A DNA stretch of 62,206 nt. Source: Polychytrium aggregatum. Its lineage: Eukaryota > Chytridiomycota > Chytridiomycetes > Polychytriales. The DNA lies in contig NW_026516394.1 of the NCBI RefSeq assembly GCF_025602895.1, positions 1-62,206 on the forward strand, written 5' to 3'. A model generated the notes under the pieces. That model saw only the letters and a list, made by a program, of their open reading frames with translations. It searched no databases and was not told where the DNA came from. Of the stretch, positions 12,599 through 24,866 are shown in pieces (positions within the stretch are counted from its first letter, which is position 1; each line of letters opens with the position of its first letter). Made by a program: the position numbers and the translations under genes.

Positions 12599-13373
12599 GA
12601 CGCAGAATGGCCCGTTGAGGGGTTCTTGGGGCGGGGGCGGGATGGATGGATGGATGGAAGGGAGGCCGGATGAGGACGGAATCAGGGAGTGCGGGGGCGC
12701 AAGCGCCGGTTTGGGCGGGCCACAGGCCGTGACACAGCCGCCTTGCTGACACGGAACGAGCACGGAAGGGCAAGGGCGCGAAGACGCCGCTGCTGATTGG
12801 TCCGCCGATGCGGGTCTTGGCGGTGTTGGTGGTGGCGGTGTTGGATGCGGTGTGGGATACGACGTGGGATACGACGTGGGATTTGTGTTGGTGCTGGGCA
12901 GACCGATGCGGCGGATCGGCGGTCCCAAGGAGGATCTCCATATGCGCTGGATAGAGCCTCTCTCGTTGGGCCCCTACGCAAATGTTCTTTCGATGGCGCT
13001 CTTTGCCGCCCTGCGCGGCAGCACCCCCACTGGCAAGTCCGCCACCTCGCAAATGTCCTCCGACAGAATTGGTCGTTACCCTCGTTGTCAAGGTGCCCAA
13101 GCTCGTCCGGGACCCAAATACAAGCCCAGGACCCAACAATAGCATTCGGATGCGCCGGCTGTCGCCAGACACACACTATTCCCGGCGCCAGGCTGCGGCA
13201 TCAGGCGCGGCATCCAGGAATAGGATGTGCCAATTGCAGAGCCGCGGCTGACCCCAGGCCGGTGGCAGATGGCCATGCCAGCAATCCACCCGGCGCTCAG
13301 GCCTCCGCTTCGCTTGCATCTCCATCCGCAACGTCGCTCCGCGCTCTCGGGACTCGGCACATCTACGCAAGCA
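12599..13373. other. Intergenic region between VPS74 and the SPX fusion gene
   Basis: 775 bp, GC-rich, between two divergent starts. Long open frames on the minus strand here are Arg/Pro/His-rich and look like GC-rich noise. A direct repeat of the 12-mer GATACGACGTGG near 12857-12881 and a GATG repeat near 12640-12658 are the only structures seen. Confidence 0.45.
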
Positions 13374-16349
13374 ATGAAGTTCTCGAAACAGCTGCTGCTC
13401 CGAGCCTCGCCGCTCTGGTACGACCACTATGTCGATTACAAGTCGCTCAAGGGCACTCTCAAGTCCTTCCGTGTCGGCGACAGCACCGATCCAAGTGAGT
13501 GGCTGACGCTGCAGACGACAGCCGGACAAGTGCCGCCCATTCGGCAGCATGGACTCGAGGCCAGTTCGTAGGCATCGTGCTTGCCTCACCCCTCTCCAAT
13601 GATTGGCAGAGTCCCATACCGATGTTCCCGCTGCCGAGCGCAAGCCCACTCCGCCACCCAACATGGCCGCTATCGACGAGTTCACAAACACATTCTCGGA
13701 ACTCCTGAAGGTCGAGGCCGATAAAGTCGAAGGATGGTATGTCATCAAGGAAACCGAGGGACGAGCCCGCCTGGCCGAGCTGGTTGCCCGTGTAAGTGTC
13801 CTCGCCCTGGGCTGATTCGTCCGGCCAGTGTCGGTCGTTGACGCTCAGAAACGACCACATGGGTGCTGTTCTGCATATACTCCGCCGGCTCTTGCGCTCA
13901 TGTTCTTTGCTTGATGCCTCAATCGTTCTTGACCCAAATCCATCCAGGGAAAGAGTCCACAAGTCAATCGCGAGGTTTGGTACGCATCGCCTTCACATAG
14001 GACCTCATGCACTCCGGCATTCGTCCGACAGGGAATATCCCGGGCCATCGGGCTGCCAACAAACACTGGGGTGGAATGCCTTCCTTGCCACGACTGGGTC
14101 TGTGGGGTATGCCATGCATTTGCTGCACTGGGCTGACTCTTGCTTGCGGGCTGTCTCTCTGCTCTCGATTATACCTGCACGTGTCCGAGCCAGGCTCAAG
14201 GACATCGAGGACCTAATTGCCAACCTGGAGATGCTGTTTGAGTACAGCGAGGTCAACATCGTCGCATTCAAGAAAATCATCAAGGTGAGCCCTTGCATAA
14301 GCCGATGGGTGCCTGCACCGGCGGCTACTCCTATGGTGCTCGCAGCCGGGCCAAGCAGCGTCCGTTGCTGGCGATCCGCGACCTGACAAACCTCGGCTAC
14401 TTTCCGATGGCGGTTTCAAACTGTGATGCTCCAGAAATTCCAAAAGTACATTGAACACGGCAACGTCTCGAATGTGTGGACAGTCATCAAGGCCTATCGC
14501 TTCTTTTCCAACTCGGAGCTGGATCAGGTGCTGCTGGCAAAGGCCAAAAAGGAGCTCCGCAAATCGGTCCCCGAAATGGCTCTGACGCCAACCGAAGCCC
14601 TTCCCGTTGCCGACCAAGGCAATGTTCCGACTGTCACCAAGCTCGACCTGGACGCCCTTCCGGGCGGACAAATCTCCAAGCTGTGGCTGGCTGTATACGA
14701 GGATGGGACCGGAAGCCTGATCCGAATCCCGGTGATTGTGGCCAAGGGCGTCAAGTACGGCCCCACGGTTGGCATGACGGCCGCTTTGGTAAGAACAGAC
14801 CGAGCTCGCTGTCATACGATTCGGCACAACATGATGCGGCTGTCGTCGATGTGCTGATGCCTTTCACGTTTTGCATGCCTGTGTCCCTCACTCTGGATAC
14901 GAATGGGTCCCTCACTCTGGATACGAATGTGCCCTTCATTTATATGTTCACATGTCCTCCCCACACCTCCCGCCCCATGTCTCCCATCGTTGCGTCCATT
15001 CCACTTGCCTCGCCCTCCTGGCATATGCAGCACGGAAACGAGTTGAATGGAATCCCCCTGATCCACAGGCTTTTCAGAGAAATCAACCCGCAGCAACTTC
15101 ACGGCGTCCTCGTCGCTGCCACGGTGACGAACGTCCCGGGCTATGTGCGAAACCAACGAGGCTTCAGCGACGGCACCGACTTGAATCGGATCATGCCCGG
15201 CAAGGCCAACGGATCGTCGCCGCAGGTCTATGCTTACAATCTGATGGAGCGCTTGATCAAAAAGTTCGACTATCTCCTTGATATCCACACGGCCTCGGCC
15301 GGCCGTGTCAACAGTCTCTACGCTCGAGCAGACATGATCAATCCAAAGACAAAGAAGATGGCTATACTCCAGAATCCGCAGATCATTGTCCACAACACTA
15401 GTCCAGATGGCAGTCTCCGCGGAGCCGCCATGTCCAACGGTGAGTCTGTGGGTCGCAGTCGGTCGAGGCGCATTGAATCCGGCGAGTGATCTGACTGTCT
15501 CCTTTGGCCTGTCTCTTCAATACTGACATCCGATGATGATCTCTGCAGATATTCCCGCCATTACCGTCGAAATTGGCGACCCTTCCAAGTTCCAGAAGCG
15601 CTTCGTCAAGAATGCCCTTCTCGGAGTGACCAACATCCTGTGCCATCTTAACATGATTCCCAATGAGGTGGATCAACCAGAGTATGATCCGGTTGTCTGC
15701 AGGTAATGTTGGCGGGTTCTATTGCCCAGTGAATGCTCGGCGTTTCGACCTGTGCCCCTATCTGATTCCGGAAAAATCATGGCACAAACTGCACCGGCCT
15801 CCTCCAATCGCCTCGGGCTGAGTCTAACGCACCCGACCCTGTCGGACTCAGTCGATCGTATTGGATCTTTGCCAGCAAGGGCGGTGTTTTGACGGTGCAG
15901 CCCGAGATTTACACGTGGGTTCGCAAGGGCGAGATGATTGCCCAGCTCCACTCGCTCTTTGGCGACCTCGTCGAAACGTACTATGCTCCTGAAGACGGCG
16001 TTGTTGTCGGCAAAAGCGTCAATCCAGTCTGCGAGTCTGGCAGCCGCATCATTCACCTTGGTGTTGTTGAGGATAGCTTCGCCAAAGGTGAGACTTATCT
16101 GTGCACTGATGGCTGATTGCGTGCGCGCTGTGGTAGCGATTGCGACTAAGCCGTTTGTGCATGAAATGCTCATCTTCCGTCCTTTTTGCCTTCATACCGC
16201 TGCTATCCCCGATCCTCTGCCGTGCCCAAACCCATTGTCAACATGCTGTTCATTCGGTCATGGTGTCCATTATCGCTGACAGAGGCCCATGACGGGCATC
16301 TTTAGTGCAGAGCAATGTTGGAGATCTCGCTGCTGCTTGTGTCGAATAA
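13374..16349 (+). CDS. SPX domain fused to AstE/AspA-family zinc deacylase
   Basis: Eight exons join in frame: 13374-13494, 13610-13791, 14201-14284, 14435-14788, 15031-15439, 15549-15702, 15852-16087 and 16306-16349, giving 527 aa. Residues 1 to about 165 look like an SPX domain, the inositol-pyrophosphate/phosphate sensor: start MKFSKQLLLRASPLWYDHYV, then DYKSLKGTLK and the late helices NIVAFKKIIKKFQKYI. From about 190 to 520 is a succinylglutamate desuccinylase/aspartoacylase (AstE/AspA, M14-like) domain: zinc ligands in HGNE (H248, E251), DLNRIMPG, third ligand in LLDIHTAS (H333), and the likely catalytic Glu in TVEIGDP (E391), followed by the beta-rich C-terminal part. All metal and catalytic positions are present, so a working hydrolase is expected; the substrate is unknown. 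The final exon is short, and AATAAA overlaps the stop codon. SPX control of this enzyme is inference. Confidence 0.85.
14884..14931 (+). repeat. 24-bp direct repeat, two copies
   Basis: The unit TCCCTCACTCTGGATACGAA plus four bases occurs twice in tandem inside the fourth intron of the SPX fusion gene. It lies outside the exons. Confidence 0.8.
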
Positions 16350-16425
16350 AACGGCGAATCTATCACTCATGCGGCACCGAGCCAGATAGGTCTGGCATCA
16401 CGCTTCGGATCACTGAACTGGCAGT

Positions 16426-18835
16426 CTACGCGATCCGGACACCTCTCGAGTGCAAGACAGCCATGGTGGCTAGTATCACGGATACGTAGATGAGCAATAT
16501 GATAAACGCCATCACAGGTGGCACACTCATGGTGTCCAAGCTGAGGTTCACCAGGCCAGTGAGAATGTTGGCCTGGTTGAGGAAAGTACGGACGAAACAG
16601 TGAGCCAAAGCAGCAGGCGGTCCACAATCTGCCTCGGCCGTTGCGTGCGCTGCACCACACATGCACCGCAGTTACCAGCAGGAATGTCGTCAGTTGGTTC
16701 TTGTTGATGGCGCACAGAATCAGCGGGACAGCGGGTGGCGTGGCGAACAGCCACTCAAACGAAATGAAGGCAACTTGAATCCCAAGCAAGAGCGTCACAC
16801 CCATGGCAATAATCCAAACCACATAGGCACCGTTTGCCTGCAGAATAGAGGGGGCACAATTGTGAGCAATCTGATGCGATTCATTCTGCAGTGGGAACCA
16901 CCTATGTTTCGATCTGTCGTTCGCCGAATGGAGAGATAGAGGAGAAATTTACCATGGCTCGTGAAGGCTGGATGTCCAGATGACTCGTAAGAATGTAATG
17001 GATAAACCATGCAGCAAACGACGACTTGACAAGGAAGCCCACGACCTGATCTCGCGGTCGCTCATTGCCAGCGGTGAGAAAGTGCCTGCCGAGCTCGGCC
17101 GAGATGAGGTAGATTGATGCGTAGCCTAAAGACCGATTCAGTGGTGAGGAGCCATTCTCCCAGCCGTCGCTATATGCATGTCAAGCCGCAAAGCACAATA
17201 TGCAGCCCGACAAGTCCTCATTGCGTCCACACCGCCGCCAAGGCATCGTACCTAGTGTGCTGACCACGCCTTCCTTGTTCATGCTGATCAGATCTGTCCG
17301 CGGGGCATGGAGCACATAGTCCTCCAACTTCCAGCTCAGTAGCGCTTGGTGGACTGCGTTGGAGGGGGGTTATTGGCGACCAGAGCAAGGAAGGGGCGTG
17401 TGAGAACGGCGCTTGGATGAGCGACCAGTGCCCCATGCCCCGCCTTGGTGCAGAGCCCGGTCTCGGAGATGTCTACCGAACATACCGACAACAAGTAGAA
17501 TGCCAAAGTAGCCTGGCCGTGTCCGCGGAAAGATCGCAAAGCAGGCCGAGACAATGATGGGAATAAACGCCAGCGTCATGAAAAAGTTCCAGTGGACGCC
17601 GTACTCGGAAACGTTGACCTGCCCGAACAGGACATCAAGTCACATCGCAGATCGTTCGGCCGCGCCGAGGACGAGGAAACAGGTCGGTTGGTTCATAGTC
17701 AGCGATTGCGGCGGTTTGGCCGGCTGGGTCGAGTTGACGGCTGAGTGCAGGACCGGGATCGTGTCCAATCGGACTGCATGGAATCTCCATACTCAGCGGA
17801 CCGACAGAGTGATTTCATACCTCGTAGTCGACGCTTCTCGTCAGCAACAGCCGCGCGAATCCGAGAAACAGGACGGGGAGAGCAGTGCGGATCGAGCGGC
17901 CAAAACGGACCAGACCCTGGCTCCTGTCTTGGACGAGTCGCTCGCCGACGACCAGGCCCCCGGAACAGACGATCGCACCGACACCCGAATCCATCTGAAC
18001 CAGCCAGGGAAGCGGGATCATATTCGATCGATGAAGCGATGCATCAGCAAACCAAACATCGAATTGACAGATATGCATCCAACAAATACGCATCCAACAG
18101 ATATGCTTTCCGCAGATATGCTTTCCGCAGCTATACTTCCAACAGAGCGACAGTGAGCCGCGCCGCCGAGAGACGGAGCCGCACTCGACTCACCAGCGAT
18201 ACACCGAACCGATGCGTCTTTGCGTACATGCGCGGAAAGATTGAAAAATCGACGGCGAGGATTGCGACGACGGTCAACAGCTGCACCAGGGCTCGGTAGA
18301 TGACAAAGTATGGTACATGCTTCGGTGGAAGCTGGCCCTCCGAGCCCTGCCTGGTGCTTGTTGGGCTTGAAGACCCGTCCTTGCTTGAGATACTCCGCAG
18401 CAATGCCATCGACGTAACCACAGCCAACAGAATCGTCACAGTATGTGGAATCCACTCGACAAAGGTTACGGAGATGAGCATCGGCAGAGCCATCAGCACG
18501 ATGTCGAGCGCAAAGCCCACGGGAGGAGCCTGTGGCCGAACTATGGCAACTGCCTGCCGGGCCAGACAGGACAGCTGTGGAGAAGCATAGAGGCGAATCC
18601 GCATGAGTGCATTGGCCTGTCCTTTGGTCGGCAGATGGACAGCCGACGATTGGGGCCGTATTTCCTCTGTCGATCGGGTTGGCCTTGCAGCTCCCGTAAA
18701 GCGGCCTACCACTGCCACGGATAGCACCAGCAGAATGTCGCTGGTGTCGGACCCATCGGTCTCAAACTCGAACGGGGACAGATTCAGAACGCCGAGTCGT
18801 CCGCCGTGTTGCTGCGGGTCTTGCGGCATAGTCAT
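16426..18835 (-). CDS. GWT1: GPI-anchored wall transfer protein 1 (GPI inositol acyltransferase, PIG-W)
   Basis: Multi-pass ER membrane enzyme that acylates the inositol of GlcN-PI during GPI-anchor synthesis. Conserved blocks in order on the minus strand: ILAVDFSIFPRMYAKTHRFG (matching the Gwt1 AVDFP.FPRRFAKTE.FG block), then VGAIVCSGGLV, EYGVHWNFFMTLAFIPI, MNKEGVVSTLG, and at the end ILCAINKNQL, ANILTGLVNLSLDTMSV and SRGVRIA*. Length and hydrophobic profile suit the family. Introns fall near 18180-18010, 17820-17615, 17500-17340, 17250-17130, 16940-16840 and 16690-16585; the joins are approximate. The N-terminus is the weak part: the start at 18835 (MTMPQ) gives a first membrane segment DILLVLSVAVVG, but an upstream exon cannot be excluded. 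Head-to-head with GUP1, 77 bp between the assigned starts. Confidence 0.85.
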
Positions 18836-18912
18836 GTCGATGGGGCAGACCGGCGAGCGTCGAGATTGAATCAGCGCTGCTGTCGTCGCTCGCCAGCCAC
18901 CCTGGCATTCTG

Positions 18913-21900
18913 GTGGAAATGGACGCGTTCCAGCCGAACAGCGAAAGCTGCAAGCCCGTGACATGCGGGTCTGGGCCGCCCTGTCGCTCGCCCGCTGGCC
19001 TTTCGCTCGACAGCATCGAGATGATCGGCGGCCAAGGACTCACCGACGCAGACATGGCCCCGTCGAGGTTCAAATCGCCCGAGTTCATCGGGTATCTGAC
19101 CGTCTCTGTCGTCGGCATCTCGTCTCTTTTCTGGATTGCCCACGGTGTCAGCGCTGGTAAGCCGCTGGTCGTTGGTCTGGTCCTCGGTCTGATCCTCGAC
19201 CTGGTCTCTGGGGCTGCTAGAGACTCCCCAGGCCTCCCAGCATGCATCGCCCTTGGCCGCGAGCATAGCTGGTTGAATGAAGCATCGCTGCGACGGCCCC
19301 ACGTCTACATTCGTGGTGCTTGGGACGCTGGTCTACAGGATGACCGACACAGATCCCTCGCCTCGGCCTCCCATCGTTCCTTGACATCCCCATGCCAGAA
19401 TCACACCCAAACTTCCACAAATACTCCCACCGTCTTTCAAGGGGATGGCTTGGCTTGCAAGTGGTAAAGACGCTTGGCTCGATCGACCGGCTGTGGGCGT
19501 GCCTTGACGATGCTAGACCCTGGCTGCCTGGCTGGCTCCCCAGTGAGCATCTCCCCTCACGCCCGACGTCTCCGTTGTTAGGACAACAGCGACGGGCAGT
19601 ATGCCACCTTCAGATCCAACATCTTTGTCCTAGTGGCCGTGATGTGCACCTATCTGTTCATGAGCTTCCTGGTGCCGATCCTGGTTCCCCTGGCTGCTCG
19701 CCTCGTCAGTGGGCGATTACTCCGTCATGAGCCAGCGCAAGTTAGACGAATCTACACCTTGGCATTCTCGCTCGTCTTCATCTATGTGCTCCATGGAAAT
19801 GGCCTTTTCAAGATCCTGCTTATCCTCCTGGCCAACTATGCAATCGCCAAACTGGGCAAGGGGTCGTTACTGACGCCGATTGGCGCTTGGGTCCTGGGAC
19901 TCTCCATCCTCTTCCTGAACGACCGGTATCAAGGCTACAAGTTTGCCTCAGTGACCCCGCTGCTTGCGTCTCTGGTATGGATAACCGTGTACCTCTCCTA
20001 CCGTCATCAATTTCCGGACCCGTATTCGCATCCACAGCATAGTCAGGAGCGACTTGGTGTGCTGTCGGAGATGGCTTTCGGTAAATGTCGGCATCAACAC
20101 CCAAGGACATATGGCTCGGGGGTTAACTCGGCGTATCCCGAACTGGAATGATCATAGGACCGCTCGACCGGACTGATGGGCCGATGGTGGATCACATTCA
20201 ACTTTTCGGTTCTTCGAATGATATCTTTTAGTATGGATTACTTTTGGAGTCGCACACAGCCCCAAGGCCCTCCGAAGGTAGCGTCGAGTGTGCAGCGGAT
20301 TGTCGAAAAGTACCTCTAAGCACCAGTGCCGGCTGCTTACTTAACAAGCCCGCTCACGGCCTCCTTGGGTTATAGCCACATCGGAAGCACTGCGAAGAAT
20401 GTCTGGCTGGACGGATATGCCAGCGGGGTCGGTCCGAGGATCACCTCAATGAAACCGACTACAACCTCTTCAACTATTATCTGTATGCACTCTATGTGCC
20501 CCTGTTCATGGCGGGGCCGATTTTGAGCTTCAACGACTTTGTCGCACAGGTACGCTCCGGTTGGGCCCGGTGAGAATTGCGAGGAGTGCTGAGGATAGTT
20601 TGGTGCTGTTGGTGCTGTTGGTGCTGTTGGTGCTGTTGGTGCTGTTGGTGCTGTTGGTGTGGCAGAGAGGATCAATTCCGCTGACGACGATCTAACCACG
20701 GTTATTTGGCACAATTCTGCTGCACCAGACCAAAACCTGGTCTCTACGGCTGACCAAGGCCACATTTGTGTATGCTGCTCGCTGGATAGGCGTCGTCGTG
20801 CTCATGGAGGTGATGCAGCACACTCTGTATGTGGTGGCGATTGCCAAATCCAAAGCGTGGGACGGGTTCACTCCCGCGCAGATCGTGGCTGTCGGATTCA
20901 TCAACCTCAAGTTTATCTGGATGAAGGTATGTGAGGGAGAGCGTTGCTGTTGGCAAACTCCTTGTTGCCGATGTGTGTATCCAGCGCGGCGAGAACTCAC
21001 GGGACACCGAGGCGACCGACATCGCTGACAAGTATGTTTTGCCCGTTGCGCCAGCTCCTGATTATCTGGCGATTCTTCAGACTCTGGGCGATGGCAGACG
21101 GCATCGAGACCACCGAGAACATGAATCGATGCATGACCAACAACTACTCGGCCATGGGATTCTGGCGATCGTGGCACCGCTCGTTCAATCGCTGGCTGAT
21201 CAGGTACGGTCAAGCAAATGATGCAGCCACATCCACGGGTCCCTCTTCTGTTGTGTTTTGCACAGGCTGCTGCCAAAGGCTTCACTGAATGATCCTCCCG
21301 CCAATGGCGGCATGCACGACTAGATACGTCTATGCGCCTCTCGGCGGGGCCCAATACTATGCCTACAACGTGTGGATCGTGTTCACGTTTGTGGCTCTGT
21401 GGCACGACATATCCATGACGCTTCTGGCCTGGGCCTGGCTGATTGTGCTGTTTATCATGCCCGAGATCGTGGCCACAAGACTGTTTGTCCGGGAACCAGT
21501 TGAGTGTTTGATTGATAATCGATAGGACAGAAGCACCACCTGCTGCGCCGGCACTGATCATTATTTGCGTGCTGCGGCAGTATACCCGCTGGAGGCACTT
21601 TCTCGCGATCTGCGGCATCGGGGCCGTCTTCAACATATGCTTCATGATCGTGGCGAACCTGGTGGGCTTTGCCGTCGGCGTCGAGGGCATGACGTTGATG
21701 CTGAAACAGACCTTCGTATGGAGCTGGGGAGGTAAGCCGGTGATGCTGGACGTGCATCGCGCGATCGATGCAAGCAGCAGATGAAACTCGGGATCGGCAC
21801 GGGTCTTGTTCCGAGCGATTGGCTATGTGCTCGGAGACGCAGTCGCACCCTGTATTAACCAAGCGCCGACAACTCTGCTGGCCCAACCGGGACTCGACGA

Positions 21901-22065
21901 CCCCAAACACATGTGCCCCCATCGGTGCTGCGTCCGTGCATTTCGGCATGGGCATCAGGCGCGGGCTTCCTCGTGGCGGCCTTCGCAACGCTCTACTGCT
22001 CGGCTCGGGTGATGTTTGCTATTCGCGAGGCCGAGGCGTCCCGATCGGACAACCGCCGCGATTGA
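18913..22065 (+). CDS. GUP1: MBOAT acyltransferase, GUP1 family
   Basis: Membrane-bound O-acyltransferase of the Gup1/HHAT group; yeast Gup1 remodels the lipid part of GPI anchors in the ER. Blocks in order: FKSPEFIGYLTVSVVG, ESHPNFHKYSHRLSRGWLG, DNSDGQYATFRSN, NDRYQGYKFASVTPL, a middle exon near 20470 (LYVPLFMAGPILSFNDF), QHTLYVVAIAKSKAWDGFTP, FRLWAMADGIETTENM, NNYSAMGFWRSWHRSFNRW, then YVYAPLGGAQYYAYN and FVALWHDIS, which carries the MBOAT catalytic His. The last exon, after a splice near 21960, ends FAIREAEASRSDNRRD*. About ten exons. The match to yeast Gup1 is strong along the whole length. The start at 18913 is the first ATG; 19054 is a later alternative directly before the conserved part. 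Confidence 0.9.
20597..20658 (+). repeat. 9-bp minisatellite (GGTGCTGTT), about 7 copies
   Basis: Near-perfect tandem array within a GUP1 intron, a few tens of bases after the donor of the LSFNDF exon. Confidence 0.9.
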
Positions 22066-22094
22066 GCTGTGGGTGCAAATCGAAGCGCGGCACA

Positions 22095-22199
22095 GCACGA
22101 CCCTCCGCAATATATGGGGTGCTCCTCGCCAATACATGCACGACCCTCCGCAATATATGGGGTGCTCCTCGCCAATACATGCGTGACCTTCCGCAATTC
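22095..22199 (+). repeat. 43-bp tandem repeat, two identical copies plus a partial third
   Basis: Copies at 22095-22137 and 22138-22180 appear identical (start GCACGACCCTCCGCAATATA); a diverged partial copy follows to about 22199. The array sits between the GUP1 stop and the SEC61 start, about 400 bp upstream of the SEC61 ATG. Each unit contains an ATATAT core. Confidence 0.9.
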
Positions 22200-22470
22200 A
22201 AGCATGTCCATCGTCGCTGCAGAGGCACTTTCCAGGGCAGTGCGTCGTGGAATCCGTGGGAACACCGACCCCCCTGCCACACGCCATTGGCCGCAGCGCC
22301 GGGCGTCTGTCGTGTGCCCTCGGGCCAATCGCCTCCCGCCACTGGCAGATCGCCTCCAGGAAAGGAAGGTGGGACCGGTGTGTGGCGCAGGCCGAGGGCG
22401 AGAGCGCGCCGAGAGCGTCCTCGGTGTGCTCTCGGCGCGCCCTCGCCCGTGCGTTTGCGTTTTTGGTCGG

Positions 22471-22480
22471 CAATAAAACC
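22471..22480 (+). promoter_or_regulatory. Possible TATA element of SEC61
   Basis: CAATAAAACC lies about 115 bp before the SEC61 ATG, a spacing close to the TATA element of the ABC transporter gene. Motif match only. Confidence 0.25.
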
Positions 22481-22588
22481 CCCCGAGCGAAATCTCGATC
22501 GCTTGACTCTGCCCATCTCGACACTCGCACCGCTCCTGTCGGCCGGTCTTTCTCAGTCCCCCCTCGCACCGCAGCCACTGTCGAAGCC

Positions 22589-24866
22589 ATGTCGTCATGT
22601 AACTATGTCCTTCCCTCGCGATCGACCTGGGCGCCAGGAATTGCGGAACGACCTCGGCTGCCCTGTCCTGCCCCGCTCCTCCACGACGTCATCGCGGGAC
22701 CAGTGCTGTCTGTCGCAGCTGATAGAGCAGCAGCCGAGGTTCAGGAACACGATAGAGCGATTGCGAGGGCTGCGGCATGCTAACCGTTGCTCTGCCGACA
22801 TGCGCTGTCGACGCGTCTGCTGCCTCCAGTTCGACTGCTCCACGTTTTGCGCCCCTTCATCTCGATGATGCCGGAGGTCGCCTCCCCTGACCGCAAGGTA
22901 AGCAGCGATCGTCGGTCCTGATCCTGGTCCTGGTGGGCCAGATCCACCCGCATCTGACCTGGCCCAGTATCCGCGGCCTAGCACCTGGCCCAGCCTCTGG
23001 GCGCCTGGCTCCGCAGTCTGTCGGCCACGGTACTCACGACTGCATCCTCCTCCACCCACAGGTCCAGTTTAAGGAGAAAGTGATGTGGACCGCCCTCACT
23101 CTCTTCATTTTCCTGGTCTGCTCCCAAATTCCCCTCTACGGCATCATGTCCTCGGAGTCGTCTGACCCCATGTACTGGATCCGCACCATCCTGGCCTCGA
23201 ACCGTGGCACCCTCATGGAGCTCGGCATCACTCCGATCATCACCTCTGGCATGATCATGCAGCTCCTGGCCGGCGCTCAGATCATCGAGGTCGATTACTC
23301 TCTGAAAGAAGACCGCGCTCTCTTCTCTGGCGCTCAGAAACGTACGTATCGCACGGCATCGTGTCCAGCTGCAGTTTCAAGGATCGCTTCGGCTGTCGCG
23401 AGCGGCTGGCTTGGCTTTATCTGCAATGGCTCGCTTGATATCGAGGCTGCTTGGGAACCAATCCCGACCCTGTGTCTGATCTGGTCTCTGCAATGGCTTC
23501 GCCTCCGTGGACAGTGTTCGCTATGGTCATGGCTGTCGGCACCGCCACCGTCTCGGTCTGGTCCGGTGTCTACGGCAACCCCAAGGAAATTGGTCTCGGC
23601 ATCTCCATCCTCCTTGTGCTCCAGCTCTGCTTTGCTGCCCTGATCACCATGCTCCTCGACGAGCTGCTGCAGAAGGGCTACGGTCTTGGATCGGGCATCT
23701 CGCTCTTCATCGCCACCAACATCTGCGAGACCATCGTCTGGAAGGCCTTCTCGCCCACCACGTACAACACCGGCAAGGGAACCGAGTTCGAGGGCGCCGT
23801 CATTGCTTTCTTCCACCTGCTCTTCACCCGCAACGACAAGTTCCGCGCCCTCAAGGAGGCCTTCTATCGCCAGAACTTCCCCAACCTGATGAACCTGCTC
23901 GCCACCATCGTCATCTTCGCCCTGGTCATCTACCTGCAGGGCTTCCGTGTCGAGATCCCCGTCAAGTCGAACAAGTTCCGCGGTCAGCAGGGCTCTTACC
24001 CCGTCAAGCTCTTCTACACCTCCAACATGCCCATCATGCTGCAGTCGGCCCTCGTCTCCAACATCTTCTTCATTTCCCAGCTCCTCTACCGCTGGTTCCC
24101 TGACAACATTCTTGTTCGCATCCTCGGTGTCTGGAAGGTAAGATTTGATTGATTCCTGGCCAAGAGCAAGGACCTTGACTGGGTATGGGTATGCGCTGAG
24201 CGCCAGCTACCTCATGGGGCGTCGCCGAATCCCGGTGCTCTTGTGCCACGGTATATTAACAGATGCTCCGCACGTCGTTTTGCTGCAGAACATTGATGGC
24301 GTTCCTCAGGACTCTGCTGTTGGTGGATTCGCGTACTACATCTCGCCTCCCAAGAGCCTTGCCGGTGCCCTCCTGGACCCCATCCACTTTGTCATCTATG
24401 TCAGCTTCATGCTTGCGGCCTGCGCCTTCCTGTCCAAGACCTGGATTGAAGTCTCTGGCTCGTCTCCTCGCGATGTCGCCCGCCAGCTGAAGGAGCAGCA
24501 GCTCGTCATCCGGGGCCACCGCGAGGGATCCATGTACAAGGAGCTCAAGCGCATTATCCCCACCGCTGCTGCCTTTGGCGGTCTCTGCATTGGCGCCCTC
24601 TCTGTCGTCGCTGACCTCTTGGGTGAGTCCTGCTGATAAGCGTGCATCGTGTCGCTTGATTGGCTCCATGTGTGTGCGCTGGATGTGTATTGGATGCCGC
24701 CATCTCATCCGCGCCATGCCCATGCGCCTTGTTAACATCCATCCGTTCCTCTCGCATAGGTGCTATCGGCTCTGGCACGGGTATCCTGCTTGCCGTCACC
24801 ATCATCTACCAGTACTTTGAAATCTTCTTGAAGGAACAGCACGAGCAGGGACAGAGCCTCTTCTAA
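22589..24866 (+). CDS. SEC61: Sec61 translocon alpha subunit
   Basis: Pore-forming subunit of the ER protein-conducting channel. Six exons join in frame: 22589-22598, 22830-22897, 23062-23341, 23515-24137, 24289-24622 and 24760-24866, giving 473 aa, close to the usual 476. The first coding exon holds only 10 nt. Landmarks: [41 protein letters not shown] (channel segment), [67 protein letters not shown] and the tail [19 protein letters not shown]. No missing block was found. Expression is likely constitutive; an AT element and a 43-bp tandem repeat lie upstream. Confidence 0.97.

Noticed and set aside
12203..13172. Long minus-strand frames upstream of the VPS74 start
   Set aside because: Low-complexity Arg/Pro/His-rich sequence with no family match; only the part from 12598 down belongs to VPS74.
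20995..21010. ACGGGACACC in a GUP1 intron
   Set aside because: The short word matches the element end but lacks the flanking A run and a partner; probably chance.
21768..22868. Open frame of 366 codons after the GUP1 membrane exons
   Set aside because: Arg/Pro/Ser-rich; crosses the GUP1 last exon, the 43-bp repeat and the SEC61 start. An artefact of high GC.
23507..24103. Plus-strand frame of 198 codons inside SEC61
   Set aside because: His/Arg-rich shadow of the SEC61 exon.
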